A program made the position numbers and the translations under genes. 64,000 nucleotides of DNA from Physcia stellaris (taxonomy: Eukaryota; Ascomycota; Lecanoromycetes; Caliciales; Physciaceae), in NCBI GenBank assembly GCA_018902385.1, contig JABSSW010000005.1, positions 186,001-250,000 of the forward strand, read 5' to 3'. Shown here in pieces: positions 34,009 to 46,169 of the stretch; the first letter of the stretch is position 1; every line of letters begins with the position of its first letter. The notes below the pieces were generated by a model. It did no database searches, was not told the origin of the DNA, and saw nothing but the letters and a program-made list of their open reading frames with translations.

Positions 34009-36305
34009 CTATTGGGCCTCTGTCAGATGAGCCCCAGACGCAAACTTGGCCCGCTTGCCAGGGGTTTTTCTTAGCATGTCCGTGGTTGCCATCTCACTCC
34101 CAACGCCCTCTGCTGAGGATATTTCCTCCTCCGTGTTATACTTCTTCGTCTCTTCGACTTCTGCTCCGTCGGATTCCTCATCTACCTCGCGTTGACGTTT
34201 ACCCAGCTTCATTCGCAGTTTGATTTGGGTGTGGAGACCCTGGTCGTCTTTGTCCTGGGTTAAGCCATCGTCGTCGTCGTCGAAGTCCATGTCACTCTCA
34301 CTACCACAAGTCTCATTCTCTGATGCCAGGCCTTGCTCATCGTCTGCATCGCTGCTGGACTTCTCCCGCAGACGGCTCTTCGGTGCAGAGTATGACGATA
34401 AAACAGGCGGTACTGTACTCGTAGATGCCATTGCTTTGTAGTCGAAAGTTGGACCAGGCGAAATAGACGTGTTCGTGTCTGGCGAAGTAGGGCCGTTGCG
34501 GCTCCGAGGGCTTGCAGTATCGGCGGATCCGTAACATGAATCGTTGGGGTCAAGCGTTGAAGCTCTGAGGATATTCCGTCCCGTGCTGGATAGCGCGCGA
34601 TGCGTCTGATTGTTGGAAGACCTGGACAATGCCTTGTGATCAATCTTCACGAGAATATTCTCGTCACCTGCGGCTGATTCTATCAAGGGCGTACTCGGTT
34701 CAGCAGCTGCTGTGCTGGACTTGTAAGCAGGTAAAGCGTTGATCTTGTCGTTTTCGTCGCGTGGTTCAACCTTGATGCTTCTTGATCCGACCCGTCGATG
34801 GCTATTGTGCAGTGGTGCACTACTGTCCGAGTGAGAAGATTCCTCGGCTTTAGCAGAGATTAGTTTGCGGTTTTGTTCGTCAAAATTGTACGATGGTGTT
34901 ACGCCCTTCTTGAAACTGCCCTTTCTAATCTGATCCTCAAAAGACACCTCGCTCTCATGTTTCTTGGATTTGGATGTTGACGGACGTGCGTTCAAAATGC
35001 TTAGGGGCGTAATGTTATTGAGCGTCAAGTCCACGTAATTGCGTGATCGGACAGCTCTGTTCTGGCGACTACGAAAGCCTGGAAATTGAATTTCTCAAGG
35101 GTTTCTGATTGAGTCATCAGCAACAAAATTCAAACGGTATCCTAGACTAGTGGGTCTTGAAAGAACAACCGTAGCTTACCTTGACTTCTGTAGAAGAATT
35201 TAAAAATAGCAAATGGCTTCTCATCGCCCCTGTACGGTTCATAAGTTATCACTGGGACAGACCTCGAATCTAGTCTTCGATTTCGAGCAAACCTGAAGCG
35301 AGTCAGTGTCTTGGTCATCAGAGACCGCCTCGCAGCGAAAAGTTACCCTGTTTGATGAGTGATATCGGATCCAACTCCTCCCATGTCCATATCATTATCT
35401 TCACCCTCCCTATGCTTCGGGCGAAAATGACGGTCATTACTCTTGTCTCCGAGGGTGATTCGCTTGATCCTAACCTCAATTTGTCCTGCTTTTTGGCTTT
35501 CTTCCCTCTGAAGGTCATTCTCATGACTAATGCCAGAACGACCCAAAGCATCAGCGAGCGCATCTTCGTCTCTATCCAGAATGTCATTGTTGGCCGTCAA
35601 GGCCATCTTGTCCAGAATCGTCTCTATACCAATATCTTTGAAAACCCATAAGTGCTCGTATATGTTTCCATCCTTTCCTTTGACCCATCGAGATTTCATC
35701 AAACCCCGCGCTCCTACGCCTCCAGGACCAGGCGTGAAGTCTTCGTAGGTCGGATCCAAATAGATAATAATTCTACGCTCAGCACACTCTCGACCATCAA
35801 GATACAGAGTCGCAAGCAGGTCGAAGGGTGGTGGAGACGGAGCGACGGTGTGAAGTTGTAGAGGGGACGAGCCGTGTTTGGAACGACGATCAGACTTGAC
35901 ACTTGATTGGAAAGCAGAGCTTTGCTGGTTACTGTTGCGATTGCGATGCTCCCTTGATGCGGACCCGTCCCAGCTATCTGTTCGTCTACGACGAGGGTCC
36001 TTACTCATGCCAGCTGGGTATCAGCAAGACTGCCAGTGTTGGCAGTGCGGGAGCGACTCACCTCTTAGATTGTAGCGAGAGCGATTGTTGGCAGGCTCTT
36101 CCGAAGAAGATGGAATAGTTCCGTAGTCATTGTAGGGTATCTTGGCTTCAATGGCAATGCTGAATGCCACATCTGTTTCCGACTTGATGTATGCCGAAAC
36201 TTTGTCCTGGGTTTTTGACGTTCGAAGGTGCTGAATCCCCCATTCTTCGAGCTGGATGCCGTGGGAGTCAACAATATGCACAGAGATATCGCGGATTGAA
36301 GGCAT
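34009..36305 (-). CDS. DUF7918-type fungal protein, probably nuclear
   Basis: Four exons (36062-36305, 35347-36013, about 35180-35292, 34009-35078) sum in phase to 697 aa. The N-terminal fold (MPSIRDISVHIVDSHGIQLE, then FDLLATLYLDGRECAERRII and GLMKSRWVKGKDGNIYEHLW) is the fungal DUF7918 pattern, which has no known biochemical role. A second part (VPVITYEPYRGDEKPFAIF) completes it. The C-terminal 350 residues are disordered, with an acidic block ESDMDFDDDDDGL, a basic LRMKLGKRQREVDEE and KTPGKRAKF near the end, suggesting a nuclear protein. A chromatin or transcription role is a guess based on composition only. Confidence 0.7.
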
Positions 36306-36959
36306 TTTCGGCTAAATAGCTGAACGCATGCAAAACCAACCCTGAACAGTGAATCTTATGTGAGAGTGTGGGGTAGGAGCTATCGAGAGCTATCATGGAT
36401 TTCAGTGGAGTTCAGGTGGCAGAACAACACGGCTTGGGTTGTTGAAAGTTCCAATATGCTGTTGCGTGTCGAGCGAGAAATGAAGCTTTTGGAGCTTGTG
36501 AAAGCACAGACAGTCTAATGCGGAGGACGTCAGCGCGTGGATTTTTAACACAACGTCATATAAGTACCCTACCTTTGCTATGAACGTCGATACTGCATAG
36601 AAAGGTGGTTCGATGAAATCAATTGGGGAGAAGGGGAACAAGGCGGCAGGCACAAGCTTAACACTTGACTTTATCTCTGCTGATTAAACTCAACTAAATC
36701 GATGAAAGCCACTCAATTCCCGGAATGCCATAGAAGATCCCAGGAGCTTATCAAAATTTCGCGAAGCTCATCTTTCTACAAAGCTTCTTATTTGAGCGTT
36801 TCTGCAACATGTTACAGGATAAAGTCATCCAACAAAGAAGATAGTTATACTCTCCTCAAAATGGCCTCCGTCCTCTCCTAAGGGTATCATAGATGCACAC
36901 TCAAATACTTACTCCAAAACAAACGAGTCTCAAAATCACTTCAACGTCCTAACCAACCC
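36306..36959. other. Intergenic region
   Basis: About 650 bases upstream of the DUF7918 gene and downstream of SPT8. An 83-codon minus frame (36402-36653) has no family signature, and I do not call it a gene. Confidence 0.4.
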
Positions 36960-39154
36960 CTATTTTCCAATCCCTATCTCGTAGCCTAGTAGAACCTCCG
37001 TAGAGGTTCCCTCCCACCCACGGTTTCCAGCAGTCGAGATCATGTATCTGCAAGTCGGATCAGTATACAGCTGCGAAACGACCCCAGTGCGGTGGCCTGG
37101 GATAATGAGGAATGGCACTGTCGAATGCTTGAATGTCTGCTGTTGTTGCAAGTCATACAGGCGTAATATGTCGAATGAGGCGCTAGCATTGATTAGCATC
37201 TTAAGTATTCATTCACCTTTGAAGCCTTACCAAATGAGATGCCTTCCATTCGGCATGGCACGCACCGCACTGACAGGCCCGCTACCGTTAGGGAGTTTAA
37301 AGCTACGTTCCACTCCATGCAAGCCTTTATGCAAGCTGTACTCCTCAACGGTGCCGTTCCTTCTGCCAGCGTAGATGAAATTACCGTCTGGCGACCAACA
37401 TGCATTCATGCACCAAGGAGGGACATTACGAGCTAGCATGGTAGCTACGGGCCTAGGGACTCGTTTGTCCCATACACGGAGGCTACCATCAAACGAAGCA
37501 GCCAAGAATACCGAATCCGGTGAGGGCGTAACATTTGGATCTGGTGCGATGTCGCTTCCCACGTTGAGCTGAGGACTCATGTCCTCTGATTTGGGTAGTC
37601 CATTCCTTGTACTGGCTTCTGGAGCGGTTACTTCCGTGTTAGCAGCTCCTGGTGCTGGGAGGGATGTAGATACTGAGGCGCCATTGGTCAGAGGTGGATC
37701 CGCCGCCTGCGCAGTGCCTTGCATCTTAACATCGCCATCAGCATCGTGATTCTCCTGCTCTTGGAAACTATTTGCAATCGCTCTCGAGAACTCATTATCC
37801 TCGTCGTCAATAGCGAAGTGGCTCGCAGAAGGCGCCCCGGCTTCGCCATCTTCATTATCACCGAACAGGGAATCAGCATCGTTGCCACCGCCAAACAAAG
37901 AGTCTGCAGGGGAGCCAGCATTGCTTCCGACTCCGTTCTCTTGAGGTCCATCCAATTCACTGCTGTTTGAAACTCCATTAGGACGTGGTTTATTATTGCC
38001 GTCTGACGAGAATGTTTCACTGGAGACCGGGACTTCCCCAGAAGCTTCGGGCACCGCCAAGCCAGACATTGGTCGTATCTCGATCGCTGATATTTGACCT
38101 CCACTGCCTTGAAAGGTGCGTCTCACCTTTCCAGTGTCGAGGTCCCAGTCGATAATTGTCTTGTCCCAGCTTCCGGACAGAACGGAGCGTTCGTCTTGGG
38201 CAAGATCCAAGACCGAAATGGCAGACGTATGTTGCCGTAGACAATGGATCAATTTGCCTTCATCATGTCTCACAGATTGCAGATTGATGCCACCAGACTC
38301 AAGGCCTGATAGCAGCCATAATCCTTCGTGTTGCACAGCTAGGGAATACACAGGACATAAGGCTGGACCATCAGCATTCGCAGAAGACTTTGCTTCGACG
38401 TACATCAGCTGTTGATACTCGAAACTACCATGACTGAAGACATACGATTTGAATCTTCATTCTCCCAATAGCTCATCAATACCCCAGCTTTAGTTACGCT
38501 GTCTACGAAAGGATGTTTCTGCGCAACTGTCAACATGGACTTTCCATTGGCTGTCTCTACCCAATTGAACTTCCTGGTGTAGCCGTCTGAGCCCCCAGTG
38601 AAAACCCAGCGTAGATCCGGTGTGGCGGTTACAGCGTTGATCGACGTACTGTGGGGGGCTGCGATTGTAGGTACAATATCATAAACTGGCGCTGTCAGGG
38701 CCTCTCGCCTTGTCAAGGGAAAGGAACCTTCTTTGTTGTTCTCCAAGTTGTTCTCCAAGTTTGAAAGGGTTGCGGCGCTAGGATGAGATGTAGGACCTGA
38801 TACAATTGACCCTCGCGTGAGCGACGAAGTTTGCGATTTAGCTGCAAACAAAACGCCCTGGGAAGCAGCTTTGAGCTTGCTGTTTCCGCCTCGTGCGTCC
38901 ACAAACGAATCTTGCGAATCTTGGTCTTGCTCGTCATCTTCATCCTCATGGTCCTCCTGATTGTCTTCATTCTCATTCTCAGGCTCCGGTTCTTCATCCG
39001 CATCCGCATCGCCGTCAACATCCATGTTGTCATGCTCTGTATCCGAACTTCTAGCCGGTGATCCTAGCCGAGTTAGTCCAAATTGTGCCCTGGAACAATC
39101 TTTTCGCTTACCGGCACTTTCCCTTTCCTCGTCGTCTGCGCCAAAGGACTGCAT
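36960..39154 (-). CDS. SPT8: SAGA complex subunit Spt8 (WD40)
   Basis: Exons at about 39112-39154, 38446-39063, 37231-38392 and 36960-37182 join in phase to 681 aa. A long acidic N-terminus (EPEPENENEDNQEDHEDEDD) is typical of Spt8. The WD40 body follows with TPDLRWVFTGGSDGYTRKFN, SGLESGGINLQSVRHDEGKL, VLSGSWDKTIIDWDLDTGKV and WSPDGNFIYAGRRNGTVEEY, and ends LLGYEIGIGK. A 200-residue Ser/Asn/Asp-rich insert interrupts the blades. Spt8 belongs to SAGA and helps TBP loading. The third acceptor is uncertain: GAAG at about 38393 keeps the phase, whereas the nearer CAG does not. The 48-bp first intron has no in-frame stop, so retention would still be translated. Confidence 0.92.
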
Positions 39155-40450
39155 TTTCGAATGGTCTCTCCTTACGTGACTTAATCTTCATCCGTAACAC
39201 TTCTTCCAAATCTTTTGCTGGTTGTGCTTGATAGTACTAGATTTCTTCGACCTCCTCGCGTACTGCACTCATCAGGTCTGAGTATCGGGTTCCAAGTCGT
39301 CCCAGGCTCCCGGACTCTTTTCTAAATGTTGTCGAGTCTCAGTATCATACGAATCAATGAGTAAGCCACAGATGGCCGTTTCTTGCCTTTATGGACAAAG
39401 AAGGTTTCGGAAATGGATCCCATCAGAACGCGAGTTTCGGTACCAAGAAAATCAACGTATGTGACCAAGACATTTCACCAACCCTATCCAAGGTCGGTGG
39501 ACTTTGATGTAGCCATAACAGTGCTGTGAAGCTCTACGTAAGCAGAATTCTGAATTCCATCAAGCCCTCAAACAAGTGTGTGAATGGAAATACCTCAGTC
39601 TACCATGTAGGCATACCTTAGGGTATGCCTCAAACCAACCAGCTTGGGTTAGACTGCCAAGCACTGCTGCCACCTCTTTTATTTTTGGTTTGTGCCTGTA
39701 CCCGAATAATGCCCCCTGGCTTTCTTATCACCAATCCCTGAGAATTACATAGCCTGTGCAACTCCTCGAAGCCCATTATGAAGCATCCGCGAGATAGAGA
39801 CCGTCTACTCCGGTATCAGATCAATGGTCAGGAAGATGCTAACAATTATGAACATCCATCCAAAATCCAGCAAAGTGAGTTGAAGGCTCAAGAATACCCA
39901 TTTCAGAACCTCAGAGCCATGACATTCTTCTTCTTTGTTTTTTCTTCTTTTCATGACGGAGACCCTGCCCTACTCTCAAAAGAATTCGACATGTGGTGAA
40001 GGCCATTGTGAATATCCGTAGCTAAATCTCAGATATTTCCAGCTCACCAGAGATTCTCAATCAGAATTTGACCCCAGTAACAAACTACCACCATGGCATG
40101 TGGTCCTCTTGTCCTTATATAGAAGACACAGTTGGACTGATGGCCAGGTCGATGAACCAGGCAATAAACTGGAGTTTTCACTTTAGCCCTCCTGGTTATC
40201 TGTCACAAGCAGTACGCCAATGTCTCTTTGGCATTCAGTGAAAGCAACCCACTTTCTTTCTTTCTTCTCATTTCTCTCTTGAATCTCATTCCCTTACACG
40301 TATGTCATCGACGCCTAATGGTAGAAATCTTGGAGAATCAGCCTCTCGCTGTCATTTCTAAAATGCCAACCATTGCACGGTCATGGGACAGTAACACCGC
40401 GTTACCCCCAGCTAGATCGTCCAGTAGCCTTGGTGAGACCAGAGATCTAA
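39155..40450. other. Divergent intergenic region SPT8 / helicase
   Basis: About 1.3 kb. A 22-bp hairpin lies at 39609-39630. Several frames of 70-80 codons in 39778-40473 may include 5' exons of the helicase gene, but I cannot place them. No repeat or RNA gene is recognisable. Confidence 0.4.
39609..39630. repeat. Short perfect hairpin
   Basis: AGGCATACC and GGTATGCCT form 9-bp arms around the loop TTAG. It sits upstream of both SPT8 and the helicase gene. It could be a terminator-like or protein-binding palindrome, or chance. Confidence 0.4.
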
Positions 40451-43400
40451 ATGGCCTACAATTTGCTGATTGATATTCAAGCTCTGCATCGCACCTCCTT
40501 CAGACAACAATTTGGAGCATTCTTCAGCAATAATGCTGCTCGGCAGGCCGTTGCTACAGATAAACGCTGTACGCAGCCTGAAAGCTCTGCTTCAGCTCTC
40601 CCCACCTCCTTGAAGATGCCTTCTCATGTCCTTTCACCTCATCAATACGACTATCTCGATCTGCTCTTCTACGTTTTCAAAGTAATCTGTTTCTTGTTTC
40701 ACTCCTGTTCTCTGATGTCATCGCTGGTTATTATGCTTCTATCTGTCCCCCTAGGCTAACAAATTTTGACTTTAGTACGCGTTCATCGCAATAAAAACGT
40801 TCGTGATTACGTAAATTCATCTCAAGTCGACGATGTGTCACCAGAATGGATGCGCAAACGCGAGATTCCTTCATCGCTGGAGATCAAGGGAGAAGACGAA
40901 AATGCTACCATTGAAGAAGAGATTGAGATTGAGGTTAACCGAGTCCATGCAGCGTGGGAATCGAAAGCGAAGTACTTAGAGACTCATTATCGTCTACTAC
41001 GTGAGGATGCCGTCACGCCTTTACGCAATGCTGTAGCAGAAGTACGAGAGAATCCGCATATGACAGAGAAAGACTCTTTCGAGGATGCAGCCATCTACGA
41101 AAAAGTGGGATGTTCGGTAATGTTGTTGAGAAGTTGCCACTAAATCACTGAATAGGTCTACATTGTTGGTTTCACATTCGCCAATACCGGTATTGCTGCT
41201 AGAATTTCCTTCTCAACAAGACGGACTGGGAAGAAGATTCTGTGGGAACAATCAAAACGCCTCTTATCTGGCGCGATTGTAGCTCTGACTCCAGTAAAAG
41301 ATGGCTTCGAGAAAGTATGCCTAGTCGCTGTCGTAGCTGGTCGACCTTTGGCTGGCTTGGAGCAGAATCCTCCTGAAATTGATATCTTTTTTGCAGCGCC
41401 CGAAGAAATTGAGATTGATCCTCATCAGGAGTGGCTCATGGTGGAATCACGCAACGGCTTCTTTGAGGCTTACCGTCATCCATTGAAGAGTCTACAGAAA
41501 ATGGCGAATGAAAGGTATTGGCACATACTCTTTTCGTCATCAGGCTCCTTCAACTTACAATGCGTAGTTTTCCGTTGGCAGAACAGATCGTAGACCTCGA
41601 CGACGATGTTCAGCCCCCTTCTTATCTTGTGGATCAGCCATTGAAAGATCTATCTGATGTCTTCATGACCGGCAGCGACGATTTCCGCAACATAGACATA
41701 CTTGAGGACTGGCCAAAGAACATCAATTGTGCACTCGACTCCTCACAAATCGAAGCGCTTCAGCGTATTCTCACGAAACAGCTAGCGATTGTTCAAGGAC
41801 CACCTGGTAAGCAAATCTGGACAGGGTTTTCCCATTGCGTTTCCCCTACATTCCATTTTCTAGGTCTACCACTCAGCGTCTAGAGAGGTACGGTTGTTGC
41901 ATGTTCGGTAGCATGATTTAAATCAAAGAGAATCGTCTGGACAGACATTATTAACGCAGAACACTTCTTAGGAACGGGTAAGACCCATGTTTCCGTCGTA
42001 GCGCTGAAAACTTTGCATAAGAATATGAAACATGGGGATCCGCCGATCATTGTTGCTGCTCACACCAACCACGCTCTCGATCAGCTGTTGCGTCACATCA
42101 TGACATTTGAGAAAGACTTCATTCGTCTCGGTGGTTTCACGACTGACCAAGAGAACATCAAGCCTCGAACTCTTCATGAAGTAAAGGAGATCACCAAAAA
42201 GCCGGATATCACAGGAGGTGCAAGAGGCCCAGCTATGATGAAGATGAGGCGCTTGATTCCTGACATGATAGCTATTCTACGTCCGTTAATGGAAGGCACT
42301 TTAATACCTTCAGGAGTCTTCGTTCAGTATGGTATCATCAGCGAAGCCCAGCGCGAATCTCTGATACAAGGCACAAAAGATTGGCTTCGTGCCTCCGAAC
42401 CGGAGAAAGAGCTAGGTGACCTCGAGCTGTGGCTCGGTAAAGAAATCAGAGATGTGAATATTTCCCGCATTCCTCAGTTCTTCGACTTTCCTGCAGAAGA
42501 AGTCGACTTAGAACACGAGCAGCTCAAAGAGATAGAAGCGGAGACAAAGATGGATGACGACGACGACATCGCTACGTTAAGAGGGCATCGCGTACGACTC
42601 AGTGAACCCTTCACCGGAAATGCAGGTTCTCACACTCCACTTAATACCGACGAAAAGATCGAAATCCAGCTAGAGGAGCAAGATTTGTGGAAGATCAAGC
42701 ATACTTATCGAGGAGCTATCTACTGTTACATGCAACGCAAAGTCAAGATTGCAATCCGTGATGCTTTCCGCCTAAAGGCTGTAGAGCACACGGCTCTTGT
42801 TAAAGAGCTAAAGATTGGCCGCTGGGAACTGGAAGCGAACATTCTAGAACAAGCCAAAATCGTAGGCTGTACGACTACGGGTCTCAGCAAATACCGTGGG
42901 CTCATTGCTAGCGTAAAGCCGAAGATCATCATGGTCGAAGAAGCTGCCGAGACGCTGGAAGCGTACGTCAGTACTGCATGCATGCCTACTTTAGAGCATC
43001 TCATCCTGGTTGGAGATCATGAGCAATTGCGAGGACACTGTTCCTGCAAAGATCTGGAGGGTTATCCGTTTTTTCTCGATGTTTCTCTGTTTGAGCGTCT
43101 TGTCCGACACCGCGTCGGTCACACTCAGCTGATCAAACAGCGCCGTATGAATCCCGAGATCCGAAGGCTTTTGATGCCCATCTACGAGAACCTCGAAGAT
43201 CATCCTTCCGTGCTTGAGAGGAAGTCTGTTCCAGGAATGGGAGGGATCAACTCCTATTTCTTTATGCATGAGTGGCTTGAAGACACCGATGACCAGATGT
43301 CTAAAGTTAATATACTCGAGGCTGAAATGATCGTCGAGTTCTTCAGTTATTTGGTATATAACGGGATGAAGCCTGAGGAGATTACGGTGCTTACCTTCTA

Positions 43401-44521
43401 CAACGGTCAGCGGAAGCTGATTCTTAGTCGGTTAAAGCGCCACAAGCATCTGCAGGATCATCGCTTCAAGGTGGCGACAGTTGATTCGTATCAGGGAGAG
43501 GAGAATGCTATCGTTCTTCTGTCGCTCGTTCGTAGCAATCACAACAACAGTGTTGGATTCGTTTCGGTCATCAATCGTGTCTGCGTTGCTCTTTCTCGGG
43601 CCCAGCGCGGCCTTTACATTTTTGGCAACGGGCCTCTACTATTTCATAATAGCTTCAAGTGGTTCCAAGTCGCTGAGGTGATGGGCCGGAAACCGAGACG
43701 TATCGGATGGGATTTCCCAGTCATATGCGAAGTTCATCGGAATTACGAATACATGAAGCGTAAGCCTAGTCTACTGGGATTTCCCTGCGGAGATTGACAT
43801 TCTACAGACCCCGAAGATTTCGAGCATACCAACGGTGGTTGTAAAATGCAGTGTCGCGAAGAACTTCTATGCGGACATAAATGTGCTTTGTCCTGTCATC
43901 CGTAAGGAACTCTGGTTCATGAAATGAATGTGTTGCGAAATGCTCAACATCTACAGATTTCCTCACACAGAGAATATATGCCACGAAGCCTGCAAGCGCC
44001 CTCGCGAATGCGGTCATCCATGCCTCGAAGCTTGTCACTCCCCCTGCCGCTGCATCTGTAGCAATGACCGCGACAAAGAGCCTGCAGCAATAACGGTTGG
44101 GAAACTCACGAACCAACATTCTCCAGTCAAATCACAGCCCCGTCCTCATATACAGGCCCATGGCCCATTCGAACTATCATCCCTCTTGAACTCCCCTGTG
44201 GGCCAGCTTAGCCCACAAGAGGTTAAGCAGTCTATTCAGGCGTTCCAAGAGTACTCCAAAGGTGGTCATGTAGAAGCAGACAAGAAAGCAAAAGAACAAA
44301 GCATGATTGCTACCGACCAAGAAGCGCTCGAACACCTCCGCATCGCCGACGAGCAAATGGCTGCCGCGTTGTTCGGCGATGTGCCTTCGCTTTCACCAAC
44401 GAAAAAGGAAAACCCCTCACCCGTGCATTCCTCTCCAGACGGCAAGCGCTTTCGCTGGCAGGAGACATTCGTCTACGGTGGTAACAGTGAGCAGCAGCCC
44501 GAGGTGAGCTTGCTCGACTAG
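40451..44521 (+). CDS. HRR1/ZNFX1-like SF1 RNA helicase; N-terminus uncertain
   Basis: The core (from about 40776) is a UPF1-like superfamily 1 helicase of the HRR1/ZNFX1 family. The Walker A GPPGTGKT is split by an intron (about 41807-41971). Motif II is IIMVEEAAE, then GDHEQLRGHCSCKDLEGYPF, motif V VDSYQGEENAIVLLSLVRSN and motif VI NRVCVALSRAQRGLYIFG. After two introns (about 43762-43811 and 43903-43959) a Cys/His tail carries reduced NFX1-type fingers (CREELLCGHKCALSCHP, CHEACKRPRECGHPC). Hrr1 acts in RNAi-directed heterochromatin in fission yeast. Upstream, ALHRTSFRQQFGAFFSNN at 40451 resembles the family N-terminus. It does not join in phase to the core by any good intron, and most of the usual linker is missing. 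The start is therefore provisional. Confidence 0.8.
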
Positions 44522-45267
44522 TTGACGCTCTCAACGAAGGGGATCTGTTAGGAGGGAAATTGAAGAAACACTTCTCAGTATAGACTGGATTTACGCGAAA
44601 GGGGACGTTCGGATTGGGCCCTACGTCAAACCAGCCTGAGTATTCCAGTTGAGGGTTATATAAGGGAAAGGAGTTGATGGCGTAGATCGATTGAAGCTAG
44701 CAATAGCATGGGCGCCAGCTGGGAGCTGCCGATGTGGTACCAACGGGATCATTAGATAGCGAGCATCAATGAGCAGAAATTGACATCGATGGTTTCCGTG
44801 CATGTGCCTGTCTGGATTTTCACTAGAGCCTTGAAAAGGGGACGAGCCCAGGCAAAAGGGGACGGTAAGAATAACGAGTCTTATAAGCGGTAATCTCTCT
44901 GAGCCTCATTACTGGAGGAACATGTTGGCCCTCCCCCTATGGACCGATCGTTTTGATGTCACGTAGGCTGTGATACACAATCACTTCCCCTCCAATCGTC
45001 TCGGGCTAAATCAGCTGAAGACCCACAAACGGCGTTGGATAACATATCCGATCATACGGGTTCTCAAGGAATCGAGAGTCAGATAAGGACAAGGTAATTT
45101 AATAAGGAGAGCCACGCACAGAGTTTTGGGGGACATATATGTGATTATATATGGACCTGAACGTGAGTTCTCGATCTTCGATTCTACCTTATAGATGAAC
45201 ATGTGTGGATCTTTCCATGGAGACCTAAACGCCATCCTCTCACCCCACCTATTCCAGACCCGTCTCA
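44522..45267. other. Convergent 3' intergenic region
   Basis: About 750 bases between the helicase and the PAN-like gene. Three AAAGGGGACG blocks occur at about 44600-44865; they are too few to call an array. Nothing else is supported. Confidence 0.4.
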
Positions 45268-46169
45268 CTACCACAGCAAGACCGCACTCTGCCCCCTCCC
45301 ACCTGTGCGGTTCGCCCCAACAGCACCAACCTCTACCCCCTCCTTCAACTGACACACACCCTCATCCGTAACCGTAATTCCACTGCAAAGATTATAGAAC
45401 CCGTACTCGCCGCCCCCATTCGGAAATTGAACATTGTATATCGAGCAGGACTGGATACAGCTACTCAGATTGCTATTCTTGATATATTGGATATCGCTAA
45501 TGTCTTCGCTTTGGTAGTAGGTTTGGTTACAGTGGATCGTGTAGGTGAGGGTAGTGTCGTTTAGGAAGTAGGAGGTTGACTGCGCGGTATTGGAAGGAGG
45601 CGTGTAGACTAGGGTGTCGTTATCCGGGCACGTAACGTCCGGTGAAGGGGCGGTGGTAGAGCGCGAGGGGGGCGTGGGGGAGGTGGGGTGTGCGGCTGCT
45701 GCTCGGGTTGGGGCTGCGGGGAGGGAAGTTGAGGTTCTATTTGTAGGAGTTTAGTTGTCTGAGAGATAGAGATACTCCATCATTGTTTTAGGGCGTCCGG
45801 AGTCCAATGTGATGGATAGTACTTACAGTGAAGCAGCATTACTGTTGTCGGACTTCCTGTTCCTGTCAGAACTGTGTATGCCTGATAATCCTACGCCTAG
45901 GCCGCCACCAAGTCCGGCTGCGAGTATAACAACGAGAGCGAATACCATGATCCAAAAGCTTAGAGGCGTGACTCCGCACACTCGTCTTCGCTCGGGGGCT
46001 TTGCCGTGGGTGTATGGCATTGACTCGTCCGGTTCAGGACAGTTATACGCCTCGGGTGCGTTTGGGGGACGACTTCGAGATCTGAGGAGCCATTATACCC
46101 ATGACGTACTTCCAGTGACTCTTGTGGCAGGTGGGAGTAAGATCTCGATCTCTCCTTCGGGCTGTCCAT
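45268..46169 (-). CDS. Single-pass membrane protein with PAN/apple-like ectodomain; frame break
   Basis: Exons 45827-46169 and 45268-45736 (90-bp intron) would encode about 270 aa. The cytosolic N-terminus starts MDSPKERSRSYSHLPQE. One transmembrane helix (FWIMVFALVVILAAGLGGGL) follows, then a Ser/Thr/Pro stalk, and a Cys-rich ectodomain with CPDNDTLVYTPPS, TIHCNQTYY, SSCIQSCSIYN and FYNLCSGITV. This cysteine pattern resembles the PAN/apple fold of fungal surface proteins, which may bind sugars or proteins. The N-terminal frame ends before the helix. One extra base in the five-base run at 46064-46068 joins the two as EVVPPNAPEAYNC, the usual juxtamembrane sequence. A start at 46223 is also possible. 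Function unknown. Confidence 0.65.
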
